Part shown: one piece after another, positions 63,096-64,000 of the stretch
How the letters are laid out: every line of letters starts with the position of its first letter
Numbering within the stretch: the stretch's first letter is position 1
From: CAWBCR01 sp963787375
GTDB taxonomy: Bacteria; Chloroflexota; Anaerolineae; Aggregatilineales; UBA3940
DNA length: 64,000 bases
NCBI GenBank assembly: GCA_963787375.1
Contig: CAWBCR010000028.1
Location: 17,117 to 81,116 of the forward strand
Direction: 5' to 3'
Made by a program: the position numbers and the translations under genes
Notes under the pieces: model-generated
The model's database searches: none
Told to the model about the DNA's origin: nothing
Seen by the model: only the letters and a program-made list of their open reading frames with translations

Positions 63096-63573
63096 CTAGC
63101 TTTGCGCGGCCAACGCCCTGGCGATCTGCCCCAGGTGCGCCTCGCCGTGGTTGCCGTAGATGGTCAGCATCTCGTCCAGCGACACCGGGCCGCGCTCCGC
63201 GCGTACTCCGCGTCGCGCCCACTGCTTCTCACTCAACCCCTCCAGCATGATCGCCCATCGGTGATGCAGCCCCTTAAGCAGCATGATCGAGTTCGTCCAG
63301 CGCCGCGCGACCCGCGTCGGGCAGGCCAGCCCATGCATCCTGATCGGTGCTGGACAGCGGCGGATCGTCCTGCGTCAGGATCTGCTTCATGCGGATGTAG
63401 CTGTTCATGTGCGCGTCGGCCAGGTGATGCACGGCCTGCGCGACGGTCCATTCGCCGGGGATGAAGTGCGTGGTGAGCTGCTTCTCCGTCAGCGGCGCGA
63501 CGACCGCCTCAAGCTGTTCCGGCAGCGCGCGGATCTTCTCAATCAGTTCGCGGCGTTCTTCGGGTGTGTGCAT
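63096..63573 (-). CDS. DinB/YfiT-like four-helix metal-binding protein (one frame change)
   Basis: About 158 residues with a frame change near 63290; AAGGAA before ATG 63573. DinB-fold features: EWTVAQAVHHLADAHMNSYI, with the first metal His residues, and a C-terminal MLTIYGNHGEAHLGQIARA, with the third His in the HxxxH-like segment. Members are thiol transferases or of unknown role. No function is assigned. Confidence 0.75.
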
Positions 63574-63630
63574 ACGATTTCCTTCCTTCGATGATCGTGC
63601 CATAGATGGTGCGCGTCAGTTGCGCCGGCC

Positions 63631-64000
63631 TTACCCGCCAATCGCCTGGATGTATCGTTCCGCCGAGCGCCGCACCGCGGCCTTGGCGTCCACCGCCACG
63701 ACTGAGTCGGGCCAGCCGCCGTACAGCCGGTCGAAGGTGAACGGCTCGACCGCTGCGACGATCCGCCGTACGGCTGCTGCGTCGAGCGGGATCAGGTTCG
63801 GGTAGCTGCGCATGAAGCTCACCCAGCGGCGATCCGGCACTACCTGGATGGTGTCGCCGCTGAGCAGCGCGCCGCGCCCGCCTGCGCCTGCCGCCCAGTG
63901 CAGCGTCGTCGATCCCTCAAAGTGCCCGCCGCAGCGCACCAGCGTGATCCCGTCGTCCAGCGCGTGCCTCTCGTCGCTCCAGAATTCGATGGCCGGGTCG
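63631..64000 (-). CDS. Metallo-beta-lactamase-fold hydrolase, 5' part missing
   Basis: The last ~122 residues are visible; the frame is open to the window edge. GGHFEGSTTLHW and ALLSGDTIQVV carry the fourth metal His and the bridging Asp of the MBL fold. A C-terminal helix pair with YPNLIPLDAAAVRRIVAAVE follows. The HxHxDH motif is outside the window. Substrate unknown. Confidence 0.8.
   Translation of the reverse strand, partial: DPAIEFWSDERHALDDGITLVRCGGHFEGSTTLHWAAGAGGRGALLSGDTIQVVPDRRWVSFMRSYPNLIPLDAAAVRRIVAAVEPFTFDRLYGGWPDSVVAVDAKAAVRRSAERYIQAIGG

Overview
The window looks like a high-GC chromosomal contig from an uncultured bacterium, most plausibly a member of the Chloroflexota (Anaerolineae-like). 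This rests on overall gene style (FtsX/MacB export systems, DUF3048 lipoprotein, zinc-ribbon membrane proteins, abundant dispersed hairpins). The 16S gene at 48157-49668 is the direct way to settle the taxonomy. About fifty genes, one complete rrn operon and four tRNA genes are visible. At least ten genes carry one or more single-base-type frame changes, of both insertion and deletion type, so many 'broken' genes are probably assembly or sequencing indels rather than real decay.

Layout. 1-2.2 kb: end of an Fe-S electron-transfer operon (HdrD/GlcF-like CCG protein plus an FrhB/FdhB-like protein). 2.2-18.4 kb, minus strand: an aminotransferase, a heavily frameshifted GH38 alpha-mannosidase, a large MOP-type membrane protein, a GH1 beta-glucosidase, a pair of zinc-ribbon membrane proteins, an FAD/NAD oxidoreductase, a tandem patatin and a GPH sugar transporter; several of these suggest glycoside uptake and breakdown. 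18.6-21.0 kb: an AT-richer island beside a truncated copy of the patatin 3' end, carrying a DUF4405 cytochrome-like membrane protein with its anchored partner and a transposase scrap. 21.1-30.4 kb: a six-gene export operon (FtsX permease, ATPase, ATPase fused to a cyclic-nucleotide-binding domain, FtsX permease, two HlyD-like lipoproteins) with a good promoter in front and a terminator behind. 30.5-33.0 kb: TPR protein, tRNA-Glu, amidase, DUF4177 protein.

33.3-43.9 kb is the most interesting part: a formate dehydrogenase locus. It holds a fused NuoE-NuoF subunit, FdhD, a HoxU/NuoG-N-type Fe-S subunit, an unrecognised protein, and two catalytic subunits. The first catalytic subunit has an in-frame UGA exactly where FDH-H has selenocysteine, followed by a hairpin whose loop GG lies at the same distance as in E. 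coli fdhF. The second has Cys at that position. A lone cyclic-nucleotide-binding-domain protein and a lipid-kinase-like gene lie between them, and a ~62-bp repeat flanks the first of these. Together this predicts an NAD-linked, multi-subunit, Mo/W formate dehydrogenase with interchangeable Sec and Cys catalytic subunits.

44-47.4 kb: membrane M28 peptidase, lectin-like lipoprotein, SDR dehydrogenase. 47.4-53.3 kb: tRNA-Met (with a decayed neighbour copy), tRNA-Gly, and the rrn operon 16S-tRNA-Ile-23S-5S. 53.3-64 kb: two ABC-2 permeases, DUF3048 lipoprotein, a FabF-like ketosynthase, an operon of two COG3375 acyltransferases with a MenC/N-succinylamino-acid-racemase enzyme, fmt, a small membrane protein, a DinB-like protein and a truncated metallo-hydrolase. 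No CRISPR array, prophage or intact insertion sequence was seen.
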